Shown here piece after piece: positions 31,290 to 42,862 of a stretch of DNA of 64,000 bases. The notes beneath the pieces are model-generated. The model made no database searches and had not been told where the DNA came from. It saw only the letters and a program-made list of their open reading frames with translations. How positions within the stretch are numbered: the first letter of the stretch is position 1; each line of letters starts with the position of its first letter. The stretch is from Phytophthora colocasiae (taxonomy: Eukaryota > Oomycota > Peronosporomycetes > Peronosporales > Peronosporaceae). Both the position numbers and the translations under genes were made by a program. The stretch is taken from NCBI GenBank assembly GCA_018806915.1, contig JAGKQI010000095.1, positions 62,001 through 126,000 on the forward strand, in the 5' to 3' direction.

Positions 31290-32108
31290 CCGACCCGCTA
31301 GCATATCAAGGCCAAAGAGGAGCCCATTGTATTCTGCCTCGTTAACCGTAAGGCCTTCGGCATAGCCGGATCTAGCCTCGGTTACTTTCCAACCAGGTAG
31401 GTTCTACACGATCGCACTAAAATCGCCCCCACCTCGTTTGACCCGGGCAGATCCGTCGAAACTTAACACCCATAGCTCCTCATCTTGATTCACAGTAGGT
31501 ACCGGGGCTTGGATTCGGCGTTTGGGTTCCTTTCGGGGCGCGATCGCGATCAGAGTTTCATCGATCTCTTCTCTGGGCGTTATGCTGGCTGCGATCGCCC
31601 CCAGTATTTCGTCTTCCCCCTTCGTACATTTCGTGATCTCAAGCGACCATGGAGATAGGAGTGCAGACCATTGACCCAGGCGCCCCTGGAGACCGGCCGA
31701 CTTGAACAACCAGGCAAGGGTAGAATGCCGGGTCAATACGCTGATCCGGCGACCCACCAACATGGTGTAATACAGATCCAGGATCCGTAACAGGGATAAC
31801 ATTTCTTTCTCTGCGACGTTGTAGTTCAGCTCGTTCGTTTTCAGGGTTCGGCTGGCGAACGCGACCGGGTGGTAGATCTGGTCATGTTTTTGCGTCAGCG
31901 CGGCAGAGATCGCCCAGTTACTGGCATACACGATCGCCACTGGCAATTTCGCCGTATCGAAGTGGCGGAGGACCGGAGTCGACGCAATTTTAATCTTCAA
32001 GGCTGTGAACGCCTCGTGCACTCTACTCCATCTTTCATCACCTGTCTTGAATTTCGTGGTGGTTATACTTTCGTTCGATCCGGAGGGAGCTTTCAGGACG
32101 AAGCATAG
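31290..32108 (-). pseudogene. RNase H fragment of a diverged family C-like element
   Basis: Minus-strand frame homologous to part of the family C pol: VLRHFDTAKLPVAIVYASNW, FASRTLKTNELNY, RHSTLAWLFKSAGLQGRLGQ, CTKGEDEILGAIAASITPRE and SFDGSARVKRGGGDFSAIV. It is clearly diverged from the nested copy, so it is a different, older element. It is cut on the left by the family H LTR and ends on the right near 32108, where it meets the Crypton region. It stops within the second RNase H, with internal stops after about 31404. Confidence 0.88.
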
Positions 32109-32231
32109 CTACTTACGAACAAATAAATCGAGTGTTTCACTTGGTGCTGGATCGCTGATGCTTTCAACATTGACACGGGCACGATAGCCGTCAATCAGTC
32201 TGTCGAGGTTACCGTCACGATAGAGCTTGCG

Positions 32232-34189
32232 TTACTGCAAAACAGACGACCCTTTCTTGGTCTTGATACCATGCTCAGCAAAAAACGCATACAAATTTCG
32301 CTCTGCTTCTTGTCCAACATGAAGAACTTGGTCGCAGTATCCTGGTTCCAGGGGGTCTAACACAAAACCATTTGGTAAGAAAAGTTTCATGTAGTTAACA
32401 ACCTGCTTGCAAACTGATTTATTTTGGCGGTCTGCACACACATCCCAAAGTCGTGGCGTCTTGGCATACCACTCGTACCAAATGAAAGCAGGGCCTTTTT
32501 GACTGCGCCTTCGAGCCGCGTGTCTTTGCCGTCGGAGAACTCTGACTTAACCCGCCCTGTAGAATTCCTTCATTCCCTGCGAGAGGGCTTGGACGCTGCT
32601 GGTTGCCATCACCCGAATTGCTCTGCCGTTCGAGCTCGCTAACCCGCTTGGCCAAGCTTTGGTTCATCGCCATCAGCTCGCTTATGACACAGTTCTGGTG
32701 GTTGATTAGCTTCTCTTCTCTCGTGAATTTCTCCTCGCTTTGTTCTGAAATTTCGAGCTCCTTTTCCGTTGCGTGGCGCTGCAATTCTGAACTCCACTTC
32801 AGAACTTGTGACTTTGGTATGGCAAGGGCCATCAGACACTCGCGCATTCTGGCGACGTATGGGCACATGGGGTAGCGGTCAAGCACTTCGGGAAAATGCT
32901 GAATCAATACTGCTGTCAGAACATCAGCAACTCGATCGTTCAGCCTCTTTTCGGAATCTTGAATAGAAACGCTTGTCTGGAACAGGATCCTCCCCAGCGT
33001 CAAAACTTCATGTCTTCCGGTTGAGTCAAACCACGAAAGACTTGGAACTGGCGGCTTCTTCCCTGAACCCCACCCACTTAACACGCGGGAAACTTTCTGA
33101 TCTTCGCTGGTGGTGTTAAACACGTACACGAATGCCTTGTTCGTAGCTGTCATATTCCATGAACCGCGATCAAAAATCCATTGTGCGCTGAGCAATGGGT
33201 CGCTGTTTGCATGCTGAGCGCCACCACGGCGAAACGAGTGTGATGTCAGGTGTGCTGTTGGCTTTGCCTTGGCTTGGGCGTCCGATGCAGACTTGACGAT
33301 GCGGTTCACATACGCATGAATCTTCATATTGTCTTCTGGCTGCTTGATCTTTTTCTTGGGCGGCTCGCTTGCAGCGTGTGGCTCCGAAATTGTTGCGAGG
33401 TCTTCGGCTAGGGGTATGTGGATTGGTGCTATCGTGAAGTCTTCGCTACCAGCCGCAAGATGAGGATGGTCGAGTAACTGTGCGCTTGGGGCGTCTTGCA
33501 TCACCAATGCCATTGCAATCGCGTGAAGCGGGCATGTCACAAATCTGGTTTTGTCTGGGAACAACGAGATTCCTTGTTCTTCGGCAGTCTTCACTCGAAG
33601 CAATCTCACAAACACCACACTCGAAGCAATCTCACAAACACCACACCGTCCGCGCTCAGAGAGAGATTGCCTTTCATTACGAAACCAAGATCTGAGGCTC
33701 GACCAAACGCGTACCACATAAGCGCTAGCAATGGTACATCTTAATAATCCTTTGGGCAAGACGTAGTATAGTCCGTCCATCAAAATACGTAGGTCTTCTT
33801 TGGTGCATGCTGGCGCCTTCTTGATCATTCCACCCTCAATCCTCTTCAGGCAATGACGCTCCAGTGTCTGCGCCATCTTGAGCAACTTCTTCTCAATAGA
33901 GGCCCTGTGCTTCGGGTAGACGTCGAGGAGATGGTTCTTGACATGTCGGTAGTAGCTCATGACGGAGTTGCGCGCCAATGGCTTTTCCCCCTCTCCCCTC
34001 CACGAACACCAAGTGAACAGCGAAACGATCCATCAGCTTTACAAACACGACGCCGCTTTCGTCGCCGAGGAGGGATGCTGCGATGTACTCCATGGAGACG
34101 CCTTCTGCAGCGAGAAAGCGCGTGAACGCATTTATCGCTGTCTGCCGAGCGCGTTGGGAGTTGACTGGGGCGAGATCTTGGGGACTCAT
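32232..34189 (-). pseudogene. Crypton tyrosine recombinase
   Basis: Tyrosine recombinase of a Crypton DNA transposon, which cuts and joins DNA through a tyrosine without terminal inverted repeats. From the ATG at 34189 (MSPQDLAPVNSQRARQTAIN) the N-terminal core-binding part runs to about 33970. A one-base frame change leads to MSYYRHVKNHLLDVYPKHR and the catalytic domain. HSFRRGGA (33220-33240) supplies catalytic His and Arg, and KAFVYVF the probable nucleophilic Tyr (codon at 33124-33126). A Ser/Gln-rich coiled segment and, after another frame change near 32505, a C-terminal W-x-W plus MKLFLPNGF region follow; the latter recalls the GCR1-like DNA-binding tail of Cryptons. Ends at 32232. Two frameshifts make it inactive. 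Confidence 0.8.
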
Positions 34190-34718
34190 AGTGTGTTTAA
34201 GTGTTTTGTCGGCAAAATCGAAAATATGTGGATGATATGCCAAGATCTGGTAGATTCTAAAGCTCTCCTGCATATTTCTGCTCGCTGCCTACATTATACG
34301 TCGGCACAGCGTCGGCAGCCTGTTTACTTACCCCTAATTGTCCTCATTGGTAGATAAATTTCTACTCCGGATTTAGGAGTAGAAATTTATCTTCATCAAT
34401 TGGTCATTAAGCGCATTGCTGCCCAATAAAGCCATAGTTAACCCAAGCCAAAAAGTGTGCGTCGGCAGCTTAACGATATTCATCCTTTCCCACCAATTGC
34501 AGAAACCTTGACTATGGATAGTCTGGCGGGCTGTAGAAGATAGGAGGAGAAGAAGAGGAAGTGTCTAAAGTTTTACTTCAGTCAAGTGTAGCAGCTTTGA
34601 CAGGTTTACAGATGAATGAGCTCTGGGTACACTGTACCATAGTAAAATGCTTCTCATCTCCGCTTAAATACACTCGGAAATTCTCCCTCCCTTCCAGAAT
34701 CCGCTGGCTCGAGGAAAG
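34190..34718. other. Spacer between Crypton and CRN gene
   Basis: No gene seen. It holds the perfect hairpin at 34353-34391 and the upstream region of the CRN gene. No TATA or initiator motif stands out. Confidence 0.6.
34353..34391. other. Perfect 16-bp hairpin
   Basis: gataaatttctactcc, a 7-nt loop ggattta, then ggagtagaaatttatc. It stands alone in non-coding sequence between the Crypton and the CRN gene. It could be a terminator-like element or a tiny palindromic repeat. Confidence 0.9.
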
Positions 34719-36733
34719 ATGGTGAAGCTTTTCTGCGCGATCGTTGGTGCGGCGGGCAGCGCGTTTTCGGTGATAGTAGATGAGCGCGACACGGTGGACG
34801 ACTTGAAGAAGGCAATCAGAGCGGAGCCAGAGTTCGGCTATCACCCGAACAGTAAACTGCAGCTCTTCCTGGCGAGGACGGAGGACGGCGCGTGGCTGCC
34901 GGACGACTCCCCTGCTGCCCTGGAGCTGCTGGAGAAAGGGGAGACTCACGAAGACATTCAAAAGTTGATTGATGGAGAGCAGATGAAGGCCACGTGGCCA
35001 ATTAAGGACATATTAGAAGCCAACAAGATGACTGAAGAGCGTGCTCCAAAGGCGAGACAAATTCACGTGCTGGTAGTGGTTCTGGAGGCTGGTGTTGGTT
35101 CAGCATTATCGCAGCCAGCGAATAGCGCTACTCTTCCGGATATCGTCTGGTATGGCACGTGTGGATCGATTGTGAGCGGAGAAGGCATTAATCTCGCTGA
35201 TCCACGAACACTTTTTCGGACCACTCTCACGGCGGATATCATCCATCGACTCGAAGAGACGCATGTCCTGCTGGTGAAAAGCCCACCAATGACCGGGAAA
35301 ACGTCACTAGCGACGCTTGTGAGCCAATCGTTGGTGGATAGGCATACCAGGGACAATAAGAAGATGGTTCTGTTCAACTTTTCCGCCTTGGCCATACCCG
35401 CCGATTCGACATTTGAGCAAGTTTTCAAGAAGCGTTGTACGATTGACTGGAGCGAAGCAACTTTAAATCTCCCACGCCAGATCGTATCGTGTATTTGGTG
35501 GTGGACGAAGTGCAAGTGATCTACAAAGATGAAACAAATACTCCGAGATGCAAATCCAATGTTTTTGGGAGCTGGTCAAGTACGTTCTCAGCAACGGGAA
35601 CTATAGCATGAGAATCTTGATGTTTGCAGCGTATGGCTCTGGTGTGACGTACACGCGACTCGCTACTCCAATACATTTCGCTGATAGTATTGTGTTGGGT
35701 ACCAATCAGCTGAATTTTGGTCATGCCGAAGCCACCGAGTACGTCCAAAAGTGGTTTGAGGGCATCACGTGCTTTGAAGGGTCGTCATCTGCGATGAAGG
35801 AATTCTGTGCCAAATTGGTAGAGGTGACGGGCGGGCACGTTGGTCTCTGTGCGAGTGCCATTCATGAACTGAATAGAGTCCATGTCTCCCGTAATAGGAG
35901 TGCGAGTCGTCAACCTTAGCCAGCCGAGTGGATCCACATGCTGCAAAGTGGGTCACTGTATCGACCCAACGATAATGCGCTGTTTGAAGCGCTGACATCA
36001 ACACGCGCTGTGAAGGTGTTGATTACCCTTGACGAGGACAAGCTGAATCGGCTAGAACCCATTGCTTATGGTGGCAACTGATTCGGATGATGGCATAGTC
36101 GAGCAATGTGTTCAAAAGGGTATTCTGGTTCAAACTGGGCGGCGTTACGAGTTCTCGTCGCCAGTGATGTGGCGATTCTTCGTCAAGATGCGTGTTGGTC
36201 ACATTGTCCGAGCACTTGATGCCCCCAAAACTCTTCCAGAAATGGTCGCTCGAGTGATGCGATCGATCGATTACAATAGCATCCGCCAGACGCTTGGCAG
36301 AAGTTTGTCGAGCGATATTCCTCTGGAAAGAGCGTGGCAAATGGAATTTTACAAGGCTGCGTACCGCAGCACACCAAGCACTTTTGTGACGTCTGCCGAC
36401 GTGGGTGCGTTGTTCGGGTCCAGTGGGTTCGTTGATTTTACAATTGATGGAGGTGACATCTTTTGGGGCATCGAGTTACTGAGAGAAGCCAGCAACTTGA
36501 AGGAACACATCGAACGATTTTCCCCTGGTGGTAGCTACTCCTCACTTGAGTTGAGTGATTTCTGTCTAATTGACTTGAGGCGTGTTGCTTCGATTGACCA
36601 TGTGCCGATCAAACGTATAACGGCAGATATGCTCGTCTGCAACAAGCTCTTCGTCGTATGTTATGACGCACAAGTGGCAGATGTTGTGGCGTTTAATTCT
36701 GCCATGGATGTCGTCTACAAGAGACGCTTTTGA
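34719..36733 (+). pseudogene. Crinkler (CRN) effector, plus strand
   Basis: CRN proteins are oomycete host-targeted effectors, several of which act in the host nucleus. The ATG at 34719 starts a ubiquitin-like header with LQLFLAR (residues 47-53, variant of LFLAK), DGAWL, and IHVLVVV (115-121, the DWL-end HVLVxxP region). No hydrophobic signal peptide is seen, as in many CRNs. A P-loop NTPase follows, with Walker [11 protein letters not shown] at residues 187-196. The Walker B segment is in another frame near 35490. Later parts lie at 35548-35919 and 36062-36733, with at least three frame changes and an in-frame TAG at 35917-35919. Introns are unlikely explanations because the breaks lack GT-AG signals that I can see. 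Confidence 0.8.
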
Positions 36734-38001
36734 GATTAGTCTGCTTCAACATGAAATGATGATCTTACCAATGTGTTGAAAGCTTGATGCCGTTGATGCA
36801 GAAAATAAAGGTGAACATTTTAAGGCAGCACAGAAGCGCTAATACCAGCGCACACGCGACGCTCGCTTCGCGAGAAGAATAGGATGTCGATCTTCGGCGA
36901 GCCAGGTACGACGCCATCGATAGCTTCGCTAGTTTTTGACTTCTCCGGGTCAATTAACCAATTGACGCTGCTGCTAAAGCTCCCAAACGCCCGGAGTTTC
37001 TGTGATAAAGTTTACGTTGCCGTTAAAGCCGTTGATATTCTGCAGTAGTTATTAGTGATGTTTTAGGATGCTTCTCATGAGCTCATTGGCTTTAGCTTCC
37101 TCTTGGGCTATGGCGTTCTAGTTTCCAATGAGAATCTGTTTGTCACCATAGAGCGCCGCAACACGAAGGAGATAGTGCACACAAAGATAAGGTGGAGAGA
37201 CAGTAGGACCCAAGTGAAAGCCGCAACCAGCTCTTGGCGTCCGCATCTAGAGGCTCTAGCACTTTCAGCAGTCCACAGATGCCCCACGCCACAATAACGA
37301 GTACTACCCACATTGTAGGTTCTACTTCGATCATGTGCGAATCTGGTTGAGCTCGGCTCAAATACTTGGAAAACGAGAACAATTGTGGGAACCCGAAGCG
37401 ACGGAGAAACAGTCGTCGAAGGAGACGAAGCTCCACGAGTCTTTTGCCGTAATTCTTCTTCTTTGCTGCTCGACCACAGCACAGTAGCGTTTGAACGAAA
37501 GAAGGGCCAGAGTTGGTTGATTCCGTGAATTCATTCACCAAATGAACGAGATCTTGCGTCCTCATATGCTCAGCACGTTCAGCTCGGTCGGTCTGGTTAC
37601 GGAGTAGTAGAAACAGCCGTAGACTTGGAGATCAGACGGGAAAGGATGAACATTTTTCCGGTTGGTGAGAAGTGCTGGCGTCTACTTTTAGCCACCGCAG
37701 CAGGATAGTGTTTGTACTGCTCACTTTAGCTTTCTCTTCGCGGCGAAGTCTGCTTTGAGGGTTTACTATTGAGGTAGAAAATTGCGGATTTAATACCTAG
37801 AGTACTAAATCCTAGTCAAAATGCAACCTGTGGCCTAAATGTAACGGATTAAATTGAACTGTATTGTATTGACTTTCTCATTAAATGAGAAAGTCAATAC
37901 AGTTCATTTTATATAATCAGTGTTAGTTCCTTTATTATAGGGACACTGATTCAGTGAGTTCCTATTTAATGGACTACTTGGTTCTTGTAAAGAACCAAAG
38001 G
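36734..38001. other. Region without a recognisable gene between two CRNs
   Basis: A minus-strand frame at 37143-37565 contains a hydrophobic stretch (MWVVLVIVAWGICGLL) and basic segments and might be a membrane-protein remnant, but no family is recognised. A second short minus-strand frame (36765-36953) is no better. Near the right end are small inverted repeats, the largest at 37866-37900. Confidence 0.45.
37866..37900. other. Perfect 16-bp hairpin with 3-nt loop
   Basis: gtattgactttctcat, loop taa, atgagaaagtcaatac. Outside the stem an aactgtattg/caatacagtt pair extends the symmetry with a 5-bp slip. It may be the core of a small palindromic transposable element. Confidence 0.9.
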
Positions 38002-39399
38002 CTAGTGCCTTGCAAGCAGGACTCTACGAGTCAACTGAACTTCCTCTGTGCGGTGCACACCTACGCAGCCCCACTGCAGAAGTAGTCCCCCAACATTAGC
38101 GATGCGAAACGGAATCTCTGGTGAGCCAAAATTCCTTCTAAAAAAACATTTGTCAAGTAAATCCGTGGCGCCATAACCCATACGTTCTAGCCGCTCCGTA
38201 TTGCCTGAATCAAGGGAATTCAACACAACCTCAGCTGATGTTAACCTCAAGGTTGGACGCAGTGAACCATCGTACATCATATGAGTCCACTCAGTAGGTG
38301 GCGGAAGACAACTCGAACGTCGGTGACAGGAGTTAGCAACTTCATTCAGCGCTTTGACTGTTCTCGCAGCCCGACCAACGTGTCCGCAGTAGTTCCAGAC
38401 TGGCATAAAAGAATTCCAACCTAGGTAACGCTTCTTCAAAGGGCGAAAATCCTTTAAACCGCTTGGAAACGTATTCACAGACTACACCATGGGTAAAGTT
38501 TAACTTACGGCTCCTCAATACCAAGCTTTTATCCAGCTTAATTGGCACTTCAGTGGCATGCTGCGAAAACATCAAGATCCGGGTGTTCGAGCTCGGATTA
38601 TTGAGAACAGACTTGACGAACGTCCAAAATGTTGTACAATCGTATCGTGGAGGATCGCCGTAGAGCACTTGAGCTTCATCCAGGACGAAATAAACTACAC
38701 AATTAGGAAGTGTCATCGCTGCATGTCCCAGTCAACCCCGCATGCAAAACTTTTTTCAAACGTATTGAACTCGTCCGGTGTAGAAGCTGAGGCGTTGAAA
38801 ACAATCTTCTTTTGATCGCTCATACTCTGTTTTTCACCAGAGCTTCGCACATTAACAGCGCAATTGATGTCCTTCCTGTCATCCGTGGACTTGGCATGTA
38901 AGACACGAGTTTCTTCCAGTCGGTTAATGATTTCCGTGGTAAGAATATTCCGGAAGAGCGTTCATGGATCTTCTGGAATGATCCCTCCATCAGAACACTT
39001 GTACATGTACGAGGCGATGCTGCTAACTTGAAGCAGTAACGTTGAACCACGATCCGGAAGCACCACTAGTATGTGAATAACGTTGTGTAACGGAAGATCT
39101 TGTTCCTCCTCCAGTGAATTCTCGTTCCGTAGCGTTTTATCTTCTGCAATTCGAGATTTAATCAGAAGGTTCTTGCCATTCTTCACAATGCCAGTATAGT
39201 CCGCCAGCCACAAACCGTTCTCTTTCTTTGCCAGGAAGAGCTGTAACTTGTCGGCAGGCAACTGGAAAATCTTCTTCCACCGGATTGATTCTTTCAAGTG
39301 ACCCACCAACTTGTCCTTTTCAATGTCCACAGTGAACACATTTGTCGGTCCTGGTGTACTTGAATCACTTCCCACGATGACACAGACGAAAGTCACCAT
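38002..39399 (-). pseudogene. Crinkler (CRN) effector, minus strand
   Basis: The ATG at 39399 starts a CRN header with an exact LQLFLAK (residues 52-58), NGLWL and HILVVLP (109-115). The frame ends at 38962, and later parts continue in other frames. They include a degenerate Walker A, PRMTGRTS (about 38860-38890), where the usual GKT lysine is Arg, and a Walker B-like YFVLDEAQVLY near 38690. The last part (38002-38478) is unrecognised. Domain order matches the CRN at 34719, so the two are paralogues arranged tail to tail. At least three frame changes mark it as dead. Confidence 0.78.
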
Positions 39400-39829
39400 T
39401 TTTCCTCAAGGCAGAAGGTTTAAAAAATGTAGAGAAGGAAATATGTTGAAGAAAATGACATCAATCAGTACCACGGAATTTACCGGTAAATGTCTTCATT
39501 GGAATATTCTGACATACACGGAATTTAGCGAGAAATGTCTTCATGGGAGTATTCTAGTTCCTCCTGAACATCCTGTCGTTACACTCCATATAGCTGTGGG
39601 CAACCGAAAAGACGGTTTACATGATGTCGATTTTTAGCACAGTTATGTGCGTGAAAACGGTTTTACATGCTAAAGATTCTTTTGCACAGTTATGTGCGTG
39701 AAAACAGCTTTACAGTTGGCACCTTTCAAATCCGATCCACATAAATTCTCGAAGAATTTCTGTTCGTATTTAAGCGGATAGGAATCTAAGTTTGAACTCA
39801 AGCCGCGCGAAAAGATTTCGCCCGCGACG
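39400..39829. other. Non-coding stretch with short direct repeats
   Basis: Two tandem copies of a roughly 46-bp unit starting cacggaattta (about 39471-39560) and two copies of a roughly 30-bp unit built on gcacagttatgtgcgtgaaa (39637-39715). They may be remnants of the promoters of the divergent CRN genes. No gene is seen. Confidence 0.6.
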
Positions 39830-40654
39830 TTGGCGTTGGTGAACTCCGCAATTACTCCCGGTATGCATCGATTCGAGAATTCAAACGAAAATATTCACCT
39901 TTGGGATACCCTCATCACCGTGCCGCTGATGCATGTGTCTGGTGGGACGTTTCTTCGCAACACGAGTCCGAATACATATACTGGTCTCTACCGACCGGAT
40001 TTGTGCTTCTACTTCGGACACAGCAATTTGTGCGTATTTCGCGGTGAAGAAAAAGCAAGTGGCCTGCTGCAAGTGCCGATTGACGAGTTGCATAAGAAAA
40101 TAACATGGAAAATTGACGATGTGCCATACATTTTTGGCTGCTGTGGGGTCGACAGTGTGCTTGACAGCCATTCGGAAAGACAAGACGATGGAACGTGGCG
40201 TAAAAGCGGAATTCATTGAAGAATACAATCTGGATACGAAGCTTGGCCGGCTATCGTTGCTTCTCGCCATGCTCAACCTTTCGACTCTTTTCAGGCCAGT
40301 TGTCGACCTTGTCAAGCCGCTGGGTATAGTCCAATACGACACTATCACAAGAAGCAATGGAGTGCAGATTTCGTTCGCAGAATATGGTGTGATGAAGACG
40401 TATCCCTCAACCATACCAAGTGGCGCTATCATTTGCAACTTGGAGAAATGGCATGGTAAAATGCAGCAACATTCAGTCCCGAACGTTGTGAAGCTACTGA
40501 AATTTGGAGTGTGGGTTACCTCTTGAAGACATCAATTGTCCCAGATCTTCCGCCTGAACTTGTGGCAATTAAAGTAGAGTGTTTGCAGGAAGAGCCAACG
40601 AAGAGGCCCACGGCAGAATCACTCCTCAACGCAATCGAAGCACTGCTTCCCTGA
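39830..40654 (+). pseudogene. CRN C-terminal nuclease-plus-kinase fragment
   Basis: The plus strand lacks a CRN header. It begins inside a domain with RPDLCFYFGHSNL and CVFRGEEK. The PD...ExK arrangement is that of the restriction-endonuclease-like fold found in many CRN C-termini. A frame change near 40115-40200 leads to a divergent protein-kinase-like region, ending EEPTKRPTAESLLNAIEALL (kinase subdomain XI pattern) at 40654, again one frame off. Two frame changes and the missing N-terminus make it a relic. The kinase label is less sure than the nuclease one. Confidence 0.6.
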
Positions 40655-40914
40655 TGATGTTTCTTGTTAACATTACGTGTAGCTTTCCACGCGCGGGTTT
40701 CTAAGGCGACTGGTTTACAATTGGAATTCATTTTGGGTTCACAAATCCATGTACGTAGAGATATGTATACATCAGGATCGACAGAGACTTGAGATGCAGG
40801 CCCTCCGTGGCCTCCAAAATCTACTACTACCAGATGAAGCCTACAAAAATACAAAGCTTTATGGATAACGCAATTAATGTCGGATTTATTGCAGAAAGGG
40901 AGTCTAAATCTCTT

Positions 40915-41676
40915 CTACCAGACGAATGACAGCGTACGCTGACTTGTACAGTACAAGTTGTACTTGTCGAACAGCTTCTGAAGAGCTTCCACGGACTTCT
41001 GCATATCTTCTTTGGTTGGCTATTGAATATGCGGTAGAATCAACGCTACTTCCCCCACAAATGTGATGAAATCTACATCTGAACGAGGCAGGAAGAAACA
41101 GTGCGGAAGACCGAAGAAGAGAACTCCAGGTATCTTGAATTGATTCAGCTTCAACCGGAGTTTGAGGAAGTAAGTGTAGTAGGCGTATTTTTCACCGAAA
41201 TTGTAGACCGGATGCACCTTGTACCCGTGCTGCATGTTTTCCTCTCTCGTACAAAGTCGCTTCTACGAAGCCACCAGGGATCAAGCACACATTTAACCTG
41301 AGATCATCACCCAGTGGAAAGTGGACTTACTTACAAAGAAACATCAGAAGAGGTTTTCAGCTATGAGCCTGTAAGAACCTCATGGGTTTGGCTTGGCACC
41401 CGCGAATGACTTCGTTGCTTGTAGACGTTGAGTTGCCAGCGCCGGCAAAGTGCAACGGTAGCGCCTGATGGGCCCCATTGAATGCCCAACCGTTGGAGAG
41501 TACCCCGTGCGGATGAAAGGCGAACACGGCGTGGTCGTTGGGTATGGCAAAGGTGAGAGGTCGTTCTCCACGATAGTCTGGCTGGCAATCTTTGGATCAC
41601 ATCTGAATGTTTTTTTTCTTCTCGCGTTCGTCGAAGACTGGCACATAGAGACGGAAGTACGGGTAGTGCAGGAATG
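40915..41676 (-). pseudogene. DGAT2-type acyltransferase
   Basis: Diacylglycerol acyltransferase 2 family enzymes make triacylglycerol in the endoplasmic reticulum membrane. The minus strand shows YPYFRLYVPVF, a TGA, then VFAFHPHGVLSNGWAFNG with the active-site FxPHG motif (41501-41518). Downstream are GGFVEATLY, VHPVYNFGEKYAYYTY, LFFGLPHCFFLP and, after an in-frame TAG, PTKEDMQKSVEALQKLFDKY before the stop at 40915. These match the family order LVPGG, VPVYxFGE, P-fG-P and PTkEdV. Two stops and a frame change make it a pseudogene. A hydrophobic stretch upstream (to about 42000) may be its N-terminus. Confidence 0.75.
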
Positions 41677-42862
41677 ACGATCGAATGAACTTCCTCATGA
41701 ATGTAGTGAAGGTCGAGTCACAAAGTGGTAACTCTCATGAAGCACAATCAAACTGAGGAAAGTCTGGGCGGGAAGTGGAATCGCGTGAGATTTTCCGACT
41801 TCCATCCCCTGTTTCACTATATAATAAGGAGGAGAACGAACATCATCTGCAACTTCCATTTGAAAAGGCACTTTCAAGTACTGGCACAGTTCTCTACGTC
41901 TCTTAACAGTGGATTTAAAGCAGTATCACTGGTCGAGCTTGTACGTCGAGCGGGGAAGGATATTATCCATCATCGACCGGATATTTCCGATGGCCAACTG
42001 ATAACCAGACAGCTCTGGGCCAAATAGGCAGCATTTGTCAACATCTTGAAAAAGGGGGTTACAACGAGACAAACAGCTCCAATTTCATGACCAGAACTGG
42101 TTTATATTATCCGATACAACCAACCGTTAACGACACCGGAGATGTTCCCGACATAAAAACAACTTCCATTTGAAGGTGGAAACACGAAGGACAAGGAAGT
42201 TGCAGAGGTTGTAGTTGGATTGTTGATTCTATTTTGCGATGGATCAGTTGATGTTTGGAACATTGAGAGCTGCAACGCGACTCTAGTACGTTTCTAAACC
42301 GTTGTAGACTTTTGTGATGTACTGATGACAGTTTTCAAGTATCGGTATCTAGGAATCGAGAGCTTCGTCGAGATCGTCCACCCTCAACGGGAAGAAAGGT
42401 TCGTCAGATTCGAATCCGAGACTATTTTATGGTGTGCTGTCACGGGTCATGTGGATTTAGACACAAGTTGGCAGATTTCGAGCTTTGTTTCAAATTTCGG
42501 AAACGAAACTCGCTACGGCATTAGCTGAATCCTATCGACATGTTGGAATGTGCGTCATACCACAAAAACACGCCTCGATAACGAAGAAACGGACATTTAA
42601 CTTTGGAAAAATGAAGATAACGACTGTAGTGGATCTCTCTATTGTTGACGATCTGCGGATTGTTGTTTGGTCCACACTTCCGAATTTGCGACCGGTCGTT
42701 CACTTCGATCTGCCGCACAAGAACAAATCAGTGGTGCGTGGGAGTGCATCACCTAGCAGTATTGAGATCAGCTTTCCAGCGACTCTTCAACGACTCGACC
42801 TTGATTGACTATACGATTCTCTATTTGAAGCATTGCGATCTTCCTGAAAGTCGTAACGCAAC
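41677..42862. other. Unassigned sequence before the LINE
   Basis: The left part may hold the broken N-terminus of the acyltransferase on the minus strand. Plus-strand frames at 42325-42528 and 42485-42808 are open but match nothing I know. The LINE 5' untranslated region probably lies at the right end, its start not visible. Confidence 0.4.

Noticed and set aside
37143..37565. Minus-strand 140-codon frame with a hydrophobic segment as a membrane protein gene
   Set aside because: No homologue recognised and no neighbouring coding signal; kept only as a remark in the gap entry.
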